Under the pieces are notes generated by a model. The model worked only from the letters and a program-made list of their open reading frames with translations, was not told the origin of the DNA and did not search any database. Both the position numbers and the translations under genes were made by a program. Positions 27,031 to 35,790 of a stretch of DNA of 64,000 bases are shown one piece after another. Source of the DNA: Sphingobium sp. SCG-1 (GTDB lineage Bacteria > Pseudomonadota > Alphaproteobacteria > Sphingomonadales > Sphingomonadaceae); contig NZ_CP026372.1 of NCBI RefSeq assembly GCF_002953135.1, forward strand, positions 3,583,501 to 3,647,500, given 5' to 3'. Each line of letters starts with the position of its first letter. The stretch's first letter is position 1.

Positions 27031-28167
27031 ATGCGCTATTCGCCGCTCGCTATCGCCCTTCCGCTCGTGCTTATCGCCTGCTCGGGGAGCGGTCCGGCCA
27101 ACGGCCAGCCGGCCGCCGACGCCGGGAAGCCTTTCAAAACGTCGACTATCGCGGACCTCGACGCACCGTGGGCGATGACGTTCCTTCCGGACGGGCGAAT
27201 GCTGGTGACGGAAAAAGCCGGAACGCTGCTCCTCTTCGATCCCAAGAACGGCACGAAGATTCCCGTCAGCGGCGTTCCTGCGGTGGACAGCGCCGGTCAG
27301 GGTGCATTGATGGACGTGGTCCTGCATCCCCAGTTCGCGACCAACAAGCAGGTCTACATCAGTTTTTCCGAGGCTGGTCCGGGTGGCAAGGGCGTGGCGC
27401 TAATTACCGGCACCTTTGCGCAAGCCAGCGATGGGACCGCGACGCTTTCGAACGTAAAGAAGATTTTCCAGGCGACGCCCTATGTCGAAGGCAATGGCCA
27501 TTATTCCGGGCGCATCGCCTTCTCCCCTGATGGCAAATATCTGTTCTTCACCAATGGTGAGCGGCAGAAATTCACGCCCGCACAAGACCCAAAGGCTACG
27601 TTGGGTAAGGTGTTGCGCCTGAACCTCGATGGCACCCCTGCCGCAGGCAACCCGCTGGCCGCGAAGGGCTTCCATCCGGCTGTCTGGTCCTACGGCCACC
27701 GCAATCTCTTGGGAATCGCATTTGATGATAAAGGGCAGCTTTGGGAACAGGAAATGGGTCCCAAGGGCGGGGACGAAGTGAACCTGATTAAGCCGGGTCT
27801 GAATTATGGCTACCCCTTGGCTTCGAACGGTAGCCACTATGACGGCCGCGATATTCCCGACCATAAGCCGGGCGATGGCTTCGAGGCCCCGAAGGTAAGC
27901 TGGAATCCGGTGATCTCGCCCGCCGGCCTCGCCTTCTACAATGCCGATCTGTTTCCGGCCTGGAAGGGATCGCTGTTCATTGGCGGCCTGTCCAGCAAGG
28001 CGCTCGTCCGCGTAAAGATCGACGGCAGCAATGCGAGCAAGGCCGACCAGTGGGACATGGGCGCCCGCATCCGCGACGTCGAGCAAGGCCCGGATGGCGC
28101 ACTGTGGGTACTGGAGGACGAAGATGACGGTTCGCAGGGTCGCCTGCTGAAACTGACGCCCGCCTAG
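27031..28167 (+). CDS. PQQ-dependent sugar dehydrogenase-like lipoprotein
   Basis: 378 aa. A lipoprotein signal (LPLVLIACSG) is followed by a six-bladed propeller of the soluble glucose/aldose dehydrogenase family (YliI/Asd-like). Signatures are LDAPWAMTFLPDGRMLVTEKAG, YSGRIAFSPDGKYLFFTNGE, VWSYGHRNLLGIAFD and GKGGDEVNLIKPGLNYGYP-type (here GPKGGDEVNLIKPGLNYG). The enzyme would oxidise aldoses in the periplasm using PQQ; no PQQ synthesis genes are in the window. I chose ATG 27031 because AGAGGA lies upstream; a TTG at 27016 would add five residues. Its end overlaps the convergent extensin-like gene by 4 nt. Confidence 0.87.
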   Translation: MRYSPLAIALPLVLIACSGSGPANGQPAADAGKPFKTSTIADLDAPWAMTFLPDGRMLVTEKAGTLLLFDPKNGTKIPVSGVPAVDSAGQGALMDVVLHPQFATNKQVYISFSEAGPGGKGVALITGTFAQASDGTATLSNVKKIFQATPYVEGNGHYSGRIAFSPDGKYLFFTNGERQKFTPAQDPKATLGKVLRLNLDGTPAAGNPLAAKGFHPAVWSYGHRNLLGIAFDDKGQLWEQEMGPKGGDEVNLIKPGLNYGYPLASNGSHYDGRDIPDHKPGDGFEAPKVSWNPVISPAGLAFYNADLFPAWKGSLFIGGLSSKALVRVKIDGSNASKADQWDMGARIRDVEQGPDGALWVLEDEDDGSQGRLLKLTPA

Positions 28168-28886
28168 CGACAGGCCCGCCAGCCCATCGCGCCCCGCTCC
28201 GCCTGATCGAGGTGAAGATGGTCGGCATGGGCGGCGTTATAGTCGGGGGATAATACGGTCGAGAAAAGCCCGCAGGCGCCATCGCGAACTTCGTGAAGGA
28301 ACTGTGCGTCCTTGCCCTGCCCCTTCCAGTCCCGGAGCACCCGCACGCGCCTGCCATCCGCCAGCACGAAGCCGGATATGTCGATCGCGTCGGCAGTCGC
28401 GTGTTCGCTAAAGTCACCACGTGACCGCCCGTACATTCGACGGCAACTGAAGCTGCCAAAATGTTCGATCCGCTTCACTTGAGAGCGGAACAGGCGCTGC
28501 GCGGCGGGTTGCACGACATTCCATTCCCACAGCTTGAGCGCCGCCACGACAGGGCATGACGGCGCCGACGAAGGCGACAGCGCAACCGCGCCTGCCACTG
28601 CCTTCAACCGCACCGTATCGTTATGCACGCACTGCCCGCTGCCTTGCGGGCCGAGCGCCGTATAGGCGATCCCGGCACGGTCCAGTAAAGCGCGACATTG
28701 TTCCGGTTGCTGCGTCAATGCCGCTAGCTTCCGCCCCGTGAACAGGCCCGGCGGCTGCGCAAGGTCGAGCGGCGTCCAAGGCAAGTCCTGTGGACGCCCG
28801 CGCATCAACGCATAGGCGGCCAACACGGCGACTCCGATGAAGAGCAACCAGACCAGCCGCCGCAACCATCGGTAGACGTGTCGCAC
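28164..28886 (-). CDS. Extensin-like family protein
   Basis: 240 aa. One N-terminal transmembrane helix (LVWLLFIGVAVLAAYALM) anchors a periplasmic extensin-like domain. Signatures are CRALLDRAGIAYTAL, a central ALKLWEWNVVQPAAQRLF and FSEHATADAIDISGFVLADGRRV, plus the C-terminal AAHADHLHLDQ. This domain resembles LD-carboxypeptidase/M15-type peptidases (His-Asp-His metal ligands), so a cell-wall role is possible. It starts 3 nt downstream of the Nudix stop and shares that transcript. Confidence 0.85.
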   Translation of the reverse strand: MRHVYRWLRRLVWLLFIGVAVLAAYALMRGRPQDLPWTPLDLAQPPGLFTGRKLAALTQQPEQCRALLDRAGIAYTALGPQGSGQCVHNDTVRLKAVAGAVALSPSSAPSCPVVAALKLWEWNVVQPAAQRLFRSQVKRIEHFGSFSCRRMYGRSRGDFSEHATADAIDISGFVLADGRRVRVLRDWKGQGKDAQFLHEVRDGACGLFSTVLSPDYNAAHADHLHLDQAERGAMGWRACR

Positions 28887-28888
28887 CG

Positions 28889-29662
28889 TTAGGTCCGAAA
28901 GGCCGTCTCCAGCCGCTCGAAGCAGACCGGATAGCCGAGGTGGTCAGGAATGCAGAGATATCTGTCCTCCGCCCGCTCTTCGATCCAAGGCACGATCTTC
29001 TCCACCGCGAACGCACACGCATGCCGCTCTAATGCATCTATCGTTGAAAACTGCGCGAGTCGTTCAAGGTTGCGCCGTGTCGGGAAAATCACACGGCCCT
29101 GCCCGGCGTCGCATCGGCCAAGGACACCCGCCGCACTGTCCCAGAACAGGCTGAGATTCTCTGTCTCGTCCGCCACCGGCTCCGGCCCTTCCGAATCATA
29201 GCGCGCAAGATAGAATCGCGTGTCGAATACGCGGCGGACCCTTTCGCCCGCATTCGGATGCCATCGGGCAAAGGGAATGAGCGCATCGATATTGAGCGTA
29301 AGGCCATTTCCCGCGACCAGAGTGGAAAACGGAATGCCTCGGCTCAGATCGCGCCGAAGTTCGGCCAGCACCGCATCGTCGCTTGTGCCCAGGCCCGGCG
29401 CTATGCCGCTTTCCTCCAATGTCTCGCGTATCGCCCCGATGCGGGAAGCAGCCTCATCAACGGGCAGATCGGTGCCAAGCCTTTCGGCCAGAGCTACATC
29501 GTCGGCATCCGTTGCACCGCCCGGAAATACCAATGCGCCCGGAGCGAACGCCATCGTCGCGGCCCGCTCCATCATCAAAAGCTGCGGCGGACCGGAAAGA
29601 CTTTCGCGCAACACGATCAATGTGGACGCAGGACGCGAGGCGAGGTTTGCAGGTTGGACCAT
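28889..29662 (-). CDS. Nudix hydrolase family protein
   Basis: 257 aa from the ATG at 29662, where AGGG precedes the start; a longer frame reaches 29746. The Nudix helix is recognisable in RIGAIRETLEESGI (REx2EE core), with the upstream glycines in LVFPGGATDADD. The spacing between the GG and the helix is longer than in standard MutT proteins, as in the eukaryotic NUDT19-like or RNase H-like subgroup. Substrate could be CoA derivatives or nucleoside diphosphates; none can be chosen. It is 3 nt from the extensin-like gene. Confidence 0.8.
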   Translation of the reverse strand: MVQPANLASRPASTLIVLRESLSGPPQLLMMERAATMAFAPGALVFPGGATDADDVALAERLGTDLPVDEAASRIGAIRETLEESGIAPGLGTSDDAVLAELRRDLSRGIPFSTLVAGNGLTLNIDALIPFARWHPNAGERVRRVFDTRFYLARYDSEGPEPVADETENLSLFWDSAAGVLGRCDAGQGRVIFPTRRNLERLAQFSTIDALERHACAFAVEKIVPWIEERAEDRYLCIPDHLGYPVCFERLETAFRT

Positions 29663-29755
29663 GCCCTGCTTTAGGTATGCGGGGCCGCCAGTGGAAGTAC
29701 CCATTTCGTGCCCACGAACAGGTCGCGCTGCAACAAGAAGGTTCATATGAAGCTT

Positions 29756-29831
29756 TGGTGGAGCCTAGCGGGATCGAACCGCTGACCTCCTGCATGCCAT
29801 GCAGGCGCTCTCCCAGCTGAGCTAAGGCCCC
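29756..29831 (-). tRNA. tRNA-Ala (GGC)
   Basis: A complete 76-nt cloverleaf on the minus strand starts GGGGCCTTAGCTCAGC, has anticodon arm CCTGC-ATGGCAT-GCAGG with anticodon GGC, T-arm GGTTCGATCC, and acceptor GGGGCCT/AGGCTCC with one G-T pair. The CCA end is encoded. It decodes the alanine codons GCC and GCU. Confidence 0.97.
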
Positions 29832-29951
29832 ATTCCATAGATGCGCCGCCTTGGGTCGCGGCCGCATTTCGCCATGGCAAATCGCGTTTCCAACGCAGAT
29901 TCGCTTGCGAGGCGCTGCCTTTAGGCGAGCAGCGCCTCGCTTTGCAAGAGC

Positions 29952-30290
29952 TTAATTGTCGTCGCCGTCGTCGTCGCCAGCCGCTTCAAGGCCAAGATCG
30001 TCGTCCCCGCCAAGGTCGACGTCATTGTCCGGCGAGTCGTCGTCCTCATCAATGTCCAGATCGACGTCCAGATCGTCATCCACAGCCTCGACAGCGCCGT
30101 CGGCGGTTTCGACAACCTTCTTGGGCACGACTTCCTCATAGGGAAGCGGCTGCTTGGACTTCAGGACAGGCTCTGGATCCCACGGATTGTTGCAGTTGAT
30201 GCAGACAACCGGATTATCCTTGCCAAGATCGTAGAAGCGCGTCGCGCATTTCGGGCAAGTCCGTTTCGTGCCCCATTCAGGCTTCACCAT
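29952..30290 (-). CDS. FYDLN-acid domain (TIGR02300) zinc-ribbon protein
   Basis: 112 aa. The conserved N-terminus VKPEWGTKRTCPKCATRFYDLGKDNPVVCINC has four cysteines in two CxxC pairs, a zinc ribbon. The rest is an acidic low-complexity tail (DDDLDVDLDIDEDDD). The family is small and confined mostly to alphaproteobacteria; its function is unknown. I chose MVKPEWG as start; the frame extends upstream but with no conserved sequence. It is divergent from aroA. Confidence 0.9.
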   Translation of the reverse strand: MVKPEWGTKRTCPKCATRFYDLGKDNPVVCINCNNPWDPEPVLKSKQPLPYEEVVPKKVVETADGAVEAVDDDLDVDLDIDEDDDSPDNDVDLGGDDDLGLEAAGDDDGDDN

Positions 30291-30439
30291 GTGCCGCCGT
30301 CCATCCTTGATAAAATTAAATAGGTAAAAGCGCGCGACAGCAGGGCTGCGCGCGAAGCGACGGGGGCATTGCCATAGCAGGACCGCGCTGTCAAAAGCCG
30401 GGGCGCTTTTTTTGACCCTTTGATGACGTTCGGACTCAC

Positions 30440-31792
30440 ATGCCCCATGAACCGGGCGCGCACAGCAGCGCGCCAACCCCCAAAACCTTCACCGCCGCAC
30501 CCGCGCTGACGGGCACGGTCACGGTGCCGGGCGACAAGAGCATATCCCACCGCGCCCTGATGCTGTCGGCACTGGCCGTGGGGGAAAGCCGAGTCGAGGG
30601 GCTACTGGAGGGGGAGGATGTACTGGCCACGGCGGCGGCGATGCGAGCGATGGGCGCGGACATCGTGCGCGACGACGATGGCGTATGGCACATCCATGGC
30701 GTCGGCGTCGGGGGTTTGCTCCAGCCGGAAGTCGCGCTCGACATGGGCAACAGCGGCACGTCCACGCGGCTGCTGATGGGGCTGCTCGCCAGCCACGATC
30801 TGACGGCAACCTTCATCGGCGACGCATCCCTGAGCAAACGGCCGATGGGGCGCGTGATCGACCCGCTGTCCACTATGGGCGCGGAGTTCACATCCGCTCC
30901 GGGCGGTCGGCTGCCGCTGACGCTACGGGGCATCTGCCCGGCGGTGCCGATCGAGTATCGCCTGCCCGTTGCCTCAGCGCAGGTGAAGTCGGCGGTTCTA
31001 CTGGCCGGACTGAATACGCCAGGCATCACCCGCGTGGTCGAACCCATAGCCACACGCGATCACAGCGAGAGGATGCTGCGCGGCTTCGGCGCTGAACTGA
31101 CGGTGGAAATCGACAGCGACGGCGCCCGCGTCATCAGCCTCGTCGGCGAGGCGGAATTGCAGCCGCAGCATATCGTGGTGCCGGGCGATCCATCGTCCGC
31201 AGCTTTCCCGATGGTCGCAGCGCTGCTGGTGCCGGGATCGCGCGTCACGATCCGCAACGTCGGACTTAATCCGACACGTGCGGGACTGATCGATCTGCTG
31301 CGCGAAATGGGCGGATCGATCGAGATTGCGAACCCCCGAGAGGTTGGCGGCGAGCCTGTCGGCGATCTGGTCGTGTCGGCATCAACGCTGACGGGCGTGG
31401 AACCCGATCCCGACCGCGCGCCCAGTATGATCGACGAATATCCGATTGCGTTCGTCGCCGCAGCGCTGGCGCAGGGGCACAGCGTCTTCCGTGGTCTTGA
31501 GGAACTGCGCGTCAAGGAATCGGATCGCCTGACCACCATGGCAACGGGCTTGCGGCTGATCGGCGCGCAAGTGGAGGAACTGGAAGACGGCCTCATCATC
31601 GACGGCACGGGTGGCGAACCGCTGGCGGGCGGCGGGCCGGTCGCAACGTTACTCGATCACCGGATCGCGATGAGCTTCGCTGTCGCCGGACTCGTATCGC
31701 GTGACGGCGTGACGGTGGATGACATGCGCCCCGTCGCCACGAGCTTTCCGGGCTTCCTGGACCTGCTCCGCACGATGGGCGCGACCGTGTGA
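30440..31792 (+). CDS. aroA: 3-phosphoshikimate 1-carboxyvinyltransferase (EPSP synthase)
   Basis: 450 aa. Sixth step of the shikimate pathway: shikimate-3-phosphate + PEP to EPSP. VPGDKSISHRALMLSALA near the N-terminus and LDMGNSGTSTRLLMGLLA are the signature motifs; RPMGRVIDPL and EELRVKESDRL follow. The context LDMGNSGTSTR with Gly-Thr/Ser changes is of the class II (CP4-like) type found in alphaproteobacteria. It overlaps the next gene by GTGA, forming an aroA-(membrane protein)-cmk operon. Confidence 0.97.
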   Translation: MPHEPGAHSSAPTPKTFTAAPALTGTVTVPGDKSISHRALMLSALAVGESRVEGLLEGEDVLATAAAMRAMGADIVRDDDGVWHIHGVGVGGLLQPEVALDMGNSGTSTRLLMGLLASHDLTATFIGDASLSKRPMGRVIDPLSTMGAEFTSAPGGRLPLTLRGICPAVPIEYRLPVASAQVKSAVLLAGLNTPGITRVVEPIATRDHSERMLRGFGAELTVEIDSDGARVISLVGEAELQPQHIVVPGDPSSAAFPMVAALLVPGSRVTIRNVGLNPTRAGLIDLLREMGGSIEIANPREVGGEPVGDLVVSASTLTGVEPDPDRAPSMIDEYPIAFVAAALAQGHSVFRGLEELRVKESDRLTTMATGLRLIGAQVEELEDGLIIDGTGGEPLAGGGPVATLLDHRIAMSFAVAGLVSRDGVTVDDMRPVATSFPGFLDLLRTMGATV

Positions 31793-32049
31793 CGGACATT
31801 CTTTCACCAGTCGCCGCCAATATCGTCGGCCTGATCGGCAGCGGACTGATGGTCATCGCATACGCTTATTCCAACATGGCGGCGAAGATCAATTTCCTGT
31901 TCTTCAACCTGCTCAACCTGGTCGGATCGTTGATGCTGATCGCATCGCTTACAGTGCATTTCAACATCGCGTCGATGGCGCTGGAGATCGTCTGGGCCAT
32001 CATCGCGATCCTCGGCCTCGCCAAGGTGCTGCGAGGCGGAAAGTCGTGA
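31789..32049 (+). CDS. Small integral membrane protein (CBU_0592-like)
   Basis: 86 aa with three predicted transmembrane helices: VAANIVGLIGSGLMVIAYAYS, FLFFNLLNLVGSLMLIASLTV and ASMALEIVWAIIAILGLAKVL. This resembles the CBU_0592 family of unknown function. GTG start overlaps the aroA stop and its own stop overlaps the cmk GTG (both GTGA), so it is translated with aroA and cmk. Confidence 0.85.
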   Translation: MTDILSPVAANIVGLIGSGLMVIAYAYSNMAAKINFLFFNLLNLVGSLMLIASLTVHFNIASMALEIVWAIIAILGLAKVLRGGKS

Positions 32050-32681
32050 TTATCGCCGTCGATGGCCCCGCTGCGTCGGGAAAGGGCAGCATCGCGCGGG
32101 CGCTTGCCGCGCATTATGGACTGCCGCATCTCGATACGGGTCTTCTTTATCGCGCCGTTGGCCTCAGTGTCGCGCGTGCGGGTGGCAATGCCGATGACCC
32201 GCATGATGCCGTCGCGGCATGCGACTTCCCTGAGTCACTGCTCATGGACACGGAATTGCGCAACGAGGCCAGCGGCGCCTTGGCCTCCCGCGTGTCTATC
32301 CACCCTCAGGTGCGCGCAGCACTGATCCAGCGCCAGCGCGACTTCGCCATGCAACCGGGCGGTGCGGTGCTTGACGGACGCGACATCGGCACCGTCATCG
32401 CGCCGGGCGCCAGCGCAAAGCTGTTCGTCATCGCCAGCCCCGAAGTCCGCGCGGACCGCCGCCTGAACGAAATGCACCGCAACGGCATGGAGGCAGACCG
32501 CGACGCCATCATCGCCGACATCCGCGCGCGCGACGATCGCGACATGAACCGCGACCATGCGCCATTGAAGCAGGCCGAGGGTGCAGACTTGCTAGATACC
32601 AGTAACTTGACTATAGACGCGGCCGTCCGACAGGCGATTTCGCTGGTGGACGCACAACTGGACCGTCGCTCCAAGGAGTGA
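32046..32681 (+). CDS. cmk: (d)CMP kinase
   Basis: 211 aa. The enzyme phosphorylates CMP and dCMP for nucleic-acid precursor supply. The P-loop IIAVDGPAASGKGSIARALA is at residues ~2-20, with LDTGLLYRAVG, the DGRDIGTVIAP motif and RRLNEM/RARDDRDMNR arginines. GTG start at 32046 overlaps the previous stop; the frame runs further upstream but only this start yields the family N-terminus. The order aroA-cmk-rpsA is conserved in alphaproteobacteria. Confidence 0.96.
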   Translation: MIIAVDGPAASGKGSIARALAAHYGLPHLDTGLLYRAVGLSVARAGGNADDPHDAVAACDFPESLLMDTELRNEASGALASRVSIHPQVRAALIQRQRDFAMQPGGAVLDGRDIGTVIAPGASAKLFVIASPEVRADRRLNEMHRNGMEADRDAIIADIRARDDRDMNRDHAPLKQAEGADLLDTSNLTIDAAVRQAISLVDAQLDRRSKE

Positions 32682-32688
32682 CGCGCGC

Positions 32689-32717
32689 GGCGCAGGGGCA
32701 TCCCCCAGCGCCTTTTT
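32689..32717 (+). terminator. Terminator downstream of cmk
   Basis: A GC-rich stem GGCGC-A-GGGG / CCCC-CA-GCGCC is followed by five T residues, starting 7 nt after the cmk stop. It would separate the aroA-cmk transcript from rpsA, which has a 173-nt leader region. Confidence 0.7.
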
Positions 32718-32854
32718 CGCTTTCTCCCGATGTGTGTCCGCGCTGCTTAGCCGCGTGCCGGATGCTTGCATAAACACCCGGTTTTGCAGGCGTTTTGGCC
32801 AAAGACCGCCGGAGACAACCGGCCGGCCAGCAACGTACGAAGAAGGACTACCAC

Positions 32855-34573
32855 ATGGCCTCTACGGCATTTCCGTCGCGCGACGATTTCGCAGCGATGC
32901 TCAATGATTCTCTCGGTGGCGAAGACGGCGGCTTTGAAGGCCGCGTCGTCAAGGGCACCGTTACCGCCATCGAAAACGACCTCGCCGTCATCGACGTGGG
33001 CCTCAAGAGCGAAGGCCGCGTGCCTTTGCGTGAGTTCGCGATGCCCGGCCAGAAGGCTGACATCAAGGTTGGCGACGAAGTCGAAGTCTATGTCGACCGC
33101 GTCGAAAACGCCCATGGCGACGCCATGCTCTCTCGCGACCGCGCCCGCCGCGAAGCCGCATGGGACAAGCTGGAAGCTGAATTCACCGAGAACACCCGCG
33201 TCGAAGGCGTCATCTTCGGTCGCGTCAAGGGCGGCTTCACTGTCGACCTCGACGGCGCCGTAGCGTTCCTTCCCGGTTCGCAGGTCGATATTCGCCCCGT
33301 GCGCGACGTCACTCCGCTGATGGACATTCCGCAGCCTTTCCAGATCCTGAAGATGGATCGTCGCCGCGGCAACATCGTCGTCTCGCGCCGCGCCATCTTG
33401 GAAGAGACTCGCGCCGAACAGCGCACCGGCCTCATCCAGACGCTGGCCGAAGGTCAGATCATCGAAGGCGTGGTCAAGAACATCACCGATTACGGTGCGT
33501 TCGTTGATCTCGGCGGCATTGACGGCCTGCTGCACGTCACCGACCTCAGCTACAAGCGCATCAACCACCCCAGCGAAATGATAAACATCGGCGATACCGT
33601 CCGCGTGCAGATCATCCGCATCAACCGCGACACGCAGCGCATCTCGCTCGGCATGAAGCAGCTTGAGAGCGATCCTTGGGAAGGCGCAATGGCCAAGTAT
33701 CCGATCGGCGCCAAGCTGTCGGGCCGCGTGACCAACATCACCGAATATGGTGCGTTCGTCGAACTGGAGCCAGGCATCGAAGGCCTTGTCCATGTCAGCG
33801 AAATGAGCTGGACAAAGAAGAACGTCCACCCTGGCAAGATCGTTTCGACCAGCCAGGAAGTCGAAGTTCTCGTCCTCGAAGTCGACAGCGAAAAGCGTCG
33901 CATTTCGCTTGGCCTCAAGCAGGCGCAGAGCAATCCATGGGATGCCTTTGCAGACAAGCACCCGGTCGGCTCCGTCGTCGAAGGCGAAGTCAAGAACGCG
34001 ACCGAATTCGGTCTGTTCATCGGCCTGGATGGCGACGTCGACGGCATGGTCCACATGTCCGACATCGCATGGGGCATCTCGGGCGAAGACGCACTGGCGC
34101 TCCATCGCAAGGGCGAAGCCGTGTCGGCGATCGTTCTCGACATCGACGTCGAGAAGGAGCGCATCTCGCTTGGCATGAAGCAGCTTGAGAAGGGCGCACC
34201 TGCCGTCGGCAGCGCTGGCACTTCTTCTTCGGGTGCGGGCCTCAACAAGAATGCGATCGTCACCGTTACCGTTCTGGAAGTACGCGACGGTGGTCTGGAA
34301 GTGCAGACTGGCGAAGACGGCGCGACCGGCTTCATCAAGCGCAGCGACCTTGGCCGCGACCGCGACGAGCAGCGCCCCGAGCGTTACCAGCCCGGTCAGA
34401 AGTTCGATGCGATGGTCATCGGCTTCGACCGTGCGAAGAAACCCAACTTCTCCGTCAAGGCGATGCAGATCGCCGAAGAGAAGCAGGCCGTCGCACAATA
34501 TGGTTCGTCGGACAGTGGTGCATCGCTGGGCGACATCCTGGGCGAAGCGCTCAAGGCGAAGAACGAAGGTTGA
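32855..34573 (+). CDS. rpsA: 30S ribosomal protein S1
   Basis: 572 aa with six S1 (OB-fold) repeats, the usual number in proteobacteria; clear repeats are VVKNITDYGAFVDLGGIDGLLHV-type and RVTNITEYGAFVELEPGIEGLV-type. S1 binds mRNA at the 30S platform and helps initiation on structured leaders. The start MASTAFPSRDDFAAML has AAGAAGGA 7 nt upstream; the frame extends 60 nt further up without conservation. It is followed by a strong terminator. Confidence 0.97.
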   Translation: MASTAFPSRDDFAAMLNDSLGGEDGGFEGRVVKGTVTAIENDLAVIDVGLKSEGRVPLREFAMPGQKADIKVGDEVEVYVDRVENAHGDAMLSRDRARREAAWDKLEAEFTENTRVEGVIFGRVKGGFTVDLDGAVAFLPGSQVDIRPVRDVTPLMDIPQPFQILKMDRRRGNIVVSRRAILEETRAEQRTGLIQTLAEGQIIEGVVKNITDYGAFVDLGGIDGLLHVTDLSYKRINHPSEMINIGDTVRVQIIRINRDTQRISLGMKQLESDPWEGAMAKYPIGAKLSGRVTNITEYGAFVELEPGIEGLVHVSEMSWTKKNVHPGKIVSTSQEVEVLVLEVDSEKRRISLGLKQAQSNPWDAFADKHPVGSVVEGEVKNATEFGLFIGLDGDVDGMVHMSDIAWGISGEDALALHRKGEAVSAIVLDIDVEKERISLGMKQLEKGAPAVGSAGTSSSGAGLNKNAIVTVTVLEVRDGGLEVQTGEDGATGFIKRSDLGRDRDEQRPERYQPGQKFDAMVIGFDRAKKPNFSVKAMQIAEEKQAVAQYGSSDSGASLGDILGEALKAKNEG

Positions 34574-34627
34574 TCAATGCTTTGCAGGTTGCCGCTACGG
34601 CAACCTGCCTTGCCTGAAAAACGTTAG

Positions 34628-34660
34628 AACGGCGCGACGCGATGTTGCGCCGTTTTTTTT
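34628..34660 (+). terminator. Rho-independent terminator of rpsA
   Basis: An 8-bp perfect stem, AACGGCGC paired with GCGCCGTT, is followed by an uninterrupted run of eight T residues, 54 nt past the rpsA stop. Confidence 0.92.
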
Positions 34661-34819
34661 GTGTCCATCATGACAGCTATTGCAACATACTGCCCGAATT
34701 TGGCACAGGTGCTTGATTCTGCACGAGACTCTCTCACCCTCCTTCCATTGTCAGCGCCTTAGCTTTTGATTAAGGCTAAACCCGTGGCATGTGGGGTGCC
34801 ACATTGGTGGGGATACGGG

Positions 34820-35101
34820 ATGATCCGTTCGGAATTGATTCAGAAGCTCGCTGACGAAAACCAGGAACTTACGCTGCAGGAGGTTGAGCGGATCGTAGAT
34901 CTGTTCTTCCGCGAGATCACCGAGCGCCTCGCCGCTGGCGGACGCGTCGAATTGCGCGGCTTTGGCGCCTTCACGACGCGAGAGCGAGATGCGCGCACCG
35001 GTCGTAATCCACGGACAGGAGAAACGGTCCCTGTGACCGCCAAGCGCGTACCTTACTTCAAGCCTGGCAAGGAAATGCGCGAGCGCCTCAACACAAAATA
35101 A
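34820..35101 (+). CDS. ihfB: Integration host factor subunit beta
   Basis: 93 aa. The histone-like DNA-bending protein forms a heterodimer with IhfA. The HU/IHF signature GFGAFTTRERDARTGRNPRTG with the DNA-intercalating proline in RNPRTGE is intact. The start MIRSELIQKLA has GGGGATACGGG just upstream; the frame runs to 34766 but without conservation. It follows rpsA, as in many proteobacteria. Confidence 0.95.
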   Translation: MIRSELIQKLADENQELTLQEVERIVDLFFREITERLAAGGRVELRGFGAFTTRERDARTGRNPRTGETVPVTAKRVPYFKPGKEMRERLNTK

Positions 35102-35251
35102 CGCGCCAAGCAGAACACGCCTGGGGAGCAGGTTCTGGTTTGCGGCGCATTATTTTTCTGCAGATCGAGCGGTAGTTGGCGTTTTCAATCCGTTGAATTG
35201 CCGATAAGGCACGAGCGCAACCGTTGCAGCGCGACGGTTATCATCGCGCGT

Positions 35252-35335
35252 GCGGACGTGGCGAAACCGGTAGACGCGGCAGACTTAAAATCTGCTTTCT
35301 ATGAAGTGCGGGTTCGAGTCCCGCCGTCCGCACCA
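35252..35335 (+). tRNA. tRNA-Leu (TAA)
   Basis: A full-length 84-nt type II tRNA starts GCGGACGTGGCGAAACC, has anticodon arm GCAGA-CTTAAAA-TCTGC with anticodon TAA, a long variable arm, T-arm GGGTTCGAGTCCC and an encoded CCA. It reads UUA and UUG leucine codons, rare in this GC-rich genome. Confidence 0.97.
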
Positions 35336-35344
35336 GCATCGGCG

Positions 35345-35647
35345 TCAGGCCTGTTTGCGCCGCCTCGTCTCCCATCCCTTTTTGGCTGCTGCCGACCGGT
35401 CCGATGCAGATCGCTTGGCCGAAGCAACGCCGCCGCGATTGCCGCCGCGCTTTGAGGAGACGTGTGTGTCGGGCTTTCCACGTCCGGAACCTGACTTGTT
35501 GCCGCCGCCCGACTCCTTGTTGACGGTGGCCCATGCCCGGCGTTCGGCTTCGTCTTTGGGCACGCCGCGATCCTCATAGCCTTCCTCGATATGCGCGGCC
35601 TTTCGCTTCTGTTTGTCGGTATAGCTGCTCTTGTCGCCTTGGGGCAT
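35345..35647 (-). CDS. Small basic protein often labelled plasmid stabilization protein
   Basis: 100 aa. It starts MPQGDKSSYTDKQKRKAAHI and contains EERRAWATVNKESGGG-like residues (here EAERRAWATVNKESGGGNKSG), then a Lys/Arg/Ser/Gly-rich tail (AKRSASDRSAAAKKGWETRRR). Such proteins occur on many alphaproteobacterial chromosomes; the database name is not functionally proven. AAAGGA precedes the ATG at 35647. The tail is basic and may bind nucleic acid. It is convergent with the tRNA-Leu, 9 nt away. Confidence 0.78.
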   Translation of the reverse strand: MPQGDKSSYTDKQKRKAAHIEEGYEDRGVPKDEAERRAWATVNKESGGGNKSGSGRGKPDTHVSSKRGGNRGGVASAKRSASDRSAAAKKGWETRRRKQA

Positions 35648-35790
35648 GATGCATCCTTTCGCCGTTCGCGTGCCGCTCGCCTCCATTCAACGCGGGAGAG
35701 CGGTCCGGTTTCCACGGCAGGACGGCCTTGCATTGCAGGCACAGTCCGGGCATCGGCAATTCAGGCTCACCAACGGGAACCCAACACATC